Origin: Syntrophobacterales bacterium
GTDB taxonomy: Bacteria > Desulfobacterota > Syntrophia > Syntrophales > UBA6807
Direction: 5' to 3'
DNA: 6,742 bases
Assembly: GCA_021159265.1 (NCBI GenBank)
Contig: JAGGSD010000230.1
Coordinates: forward strand, 1 to 6,742
Every line of letters begins with the position of its first letter. Within the stretch, counting starts at the first letter, position 1. Below are positions 6,160 to 6,742 of this stretch, piece by piece. The translations under genes were made by a program, and so were the position numbers. The notes beneath the pieces were generated by a model. That model was not told the origin of the DNA and did no database searches. It saw nothing but the letters and a program-made list of their open reading frames with translations.

Positions 6160-6555
6160 ATGGTAACAGATGAAGATAGAGCTACTTTACATAAAATAGT
6201 AGTAGAAAAATATAGAAAGGGTCAGATTTCGATAGATGTCAATAGAAGTTCGTCACTTCTTCTCTATCCTAGAATTTCACAAAATCCACTGGTAAAAATA
6301 TTTAATTTTATAGTTCGTGTTTATTCATTTCCTCTTACAATTATTGGTGTAATATTTGCTTCTGTTTTTACCGATAATTATCTGTTCGTTTTATGTTATA
6401 TTATAGGGCTTTTCTGCCTCATATCTGCGGAAGACTATCTGTCAGAAGTAACAATGATAAATTCGGTACTGACGAATCAAAAAGTTTTTTCCAATTTACA
6501 GAGAAGAGGAGTAATATACGTCAGAGATGTTGTTGATCCTGAGATACCGGTCTAA
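6160..6555 (+). CDS. Small two-helix membrane protein of unknown function
   Basis: I do not recognise this 131-residue protein. A polar N-terminal part (1 to about 45) is followed by two hydrophobic segments, about 47-70 and 74-91, joined by a very short polar turn (Thr-Asp-Asn), which predicts a helical hairpin in the membrane. A polar C-terminal tail of about 40 residues follows; it starts acidic (EDYLSE) and ends DPEIPV. There is no signal peptide, no cysteine motif and no obvious catalytic signature. The ribosome binding site AAGGAGGA (6145-6152), 7 bases before the ATG, is the strongest in the window and argues strongly for real translation. An ATG at 6155 in another frame stops at once. 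It stands 170 bases after trkH with structured leader RNA between, so it is probably its own unit rather than a Trk subunit. Confidence 0.75.
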   Translation: MVTDEDRATLHKIVVEKYRKGQISIDVNRSSSLLLYPRISQNPLVKIFNFIVRVYSFPLTIIGVIFASVFTDNYLFVLCYIIGLFCLISAEDYLSEVTMINSVLTNQKVFSNLQRRGVIYVRDVVDPEIPV

Positions 6556-6657
6556 AGGATATTCAACCCGGAATTCGCAGTATTCCCCTACCGCTACTTG
6601 AGAATCCTCGCAGTCCCGCCGTGGCGACATTTCACAAAGTTAATCCTCAACATATCC
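6556..6657. other. Intergenic stretch, no gene seen
   Basis: There is no convincing reading frame. A short GGAAT/ATTCC inverted repeat with a 7-base loop occurs shortly after the stop codon but has no following T-run, so I do not call a terminator. Confidence 0.4.
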
Positions 6658-6742
6658 TGAGACCTTTGCAGAATGTTCAATTTTGTTTAAGTTCAAGGAA
6701 GGCGAAGATTTTAACCACAGGAATATATTGGATATTTCGAGG
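6658..6742. repeat. Partial, diverged second copy of the palindromic element
   Basis: Bases about 6681-6742 align with the reverse complement of 3001-3058 in copy 1. Shared blocks in order are TTTT-GTT-AAG, TCAAGG, GCGAA, TAACC-CAGG, ATATA-TTG-ATATT and CGAGG, with short gaps. The inner hairpin is retained, with GGAATAT (6720-6726) pairing to ATATTTC (6732-6738) around a 5-base loop, as at 3001-3019. The other half lies beyond the window end. The outer edge is uncertain; TGAGACC at 6658 is the best guess, with only weak similarity to the TGACTCTG end of copy 1. Confidence 0.65.

Noticed and set aside
6658..6675. TGAGACCTTTGCA as the terminal inverted repeat of an IS5-like insertion sequence
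   Set aside because: The motif reminded me of some IS ends, but no transposase sequence follows in the window, and the adjacent bases align better with the palindromic repeat family.

Overview
The window looks like a chromosomal segment from a bacterium of the Desulfobacterota (deltaproteobacterial, Desulfobacterales/Syntrophia-like) type. I infer this from three things: the ribBA-ribH-nusB order with a bifunctional RibBA, the trkA-trkH pair, and intergenic palindromic and GGAGT-type short repeats of a kind I associate with those genomes. No 16S or other decisive marker is present. All recognisable genes lie on the + strand, and base composition is moderately AT-rich throughout.

Region 1 (about 150-2930) is a housekeeping cluster: ribBA (both entry steps of riboflavin synthesis), ribH (lumazine synthase), nusB (antitermination factor), and a small protein resembling only the N-terminal, non-catalytic domain of M17 leucyl aminopeptidases. 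The last two genes overlap by 47 bp. RibBA has two oddities. A Gln replaces the metal-binding His of the DHBP-synthase half, and a 9-G homopolymer lies in the coding sequence just upstream of that codon. No FMN riboswitch is visible in the 168 bases available upstream.

Region 2 (about 2930-3173) is an intergenic segment built of repeats. It holds a roughly 140-bp imperfect palindrome with 16-bp perfect terminal inverted repeats and a flanking 7-bp direct repeat (MITE/REP-like). Next comes a tandem octamer repeat (xxTGGAGT, four units) that runs into the trkA start codon and supplies its Shine-Dalgarno sequence.

Region 3 (3174-5989) is a trkA-trkH K+ uptake operon. TrkA is the cytoplasmic nucleotide-binding regulator with two RCK units, and TrkH is the membrane K+ channel subunit. 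The two genes overlap by ATGA.

Region 4 (5990-6742) holds a structured intergenic stretch with several inverted repeats and a 131-residue two-helix membrane protein of unknown function with a very strong ribosome binding site. It ends in a second, diverged copy of the palindromic element, cut by the window end. I do not see a clearly new multi-gene system. The most interesting items are the RibBA active-site substitution, the stand-alone M17_N protein, the repeat family with two copies in this window, and the repeat-derived ribosome binding site of trkA.
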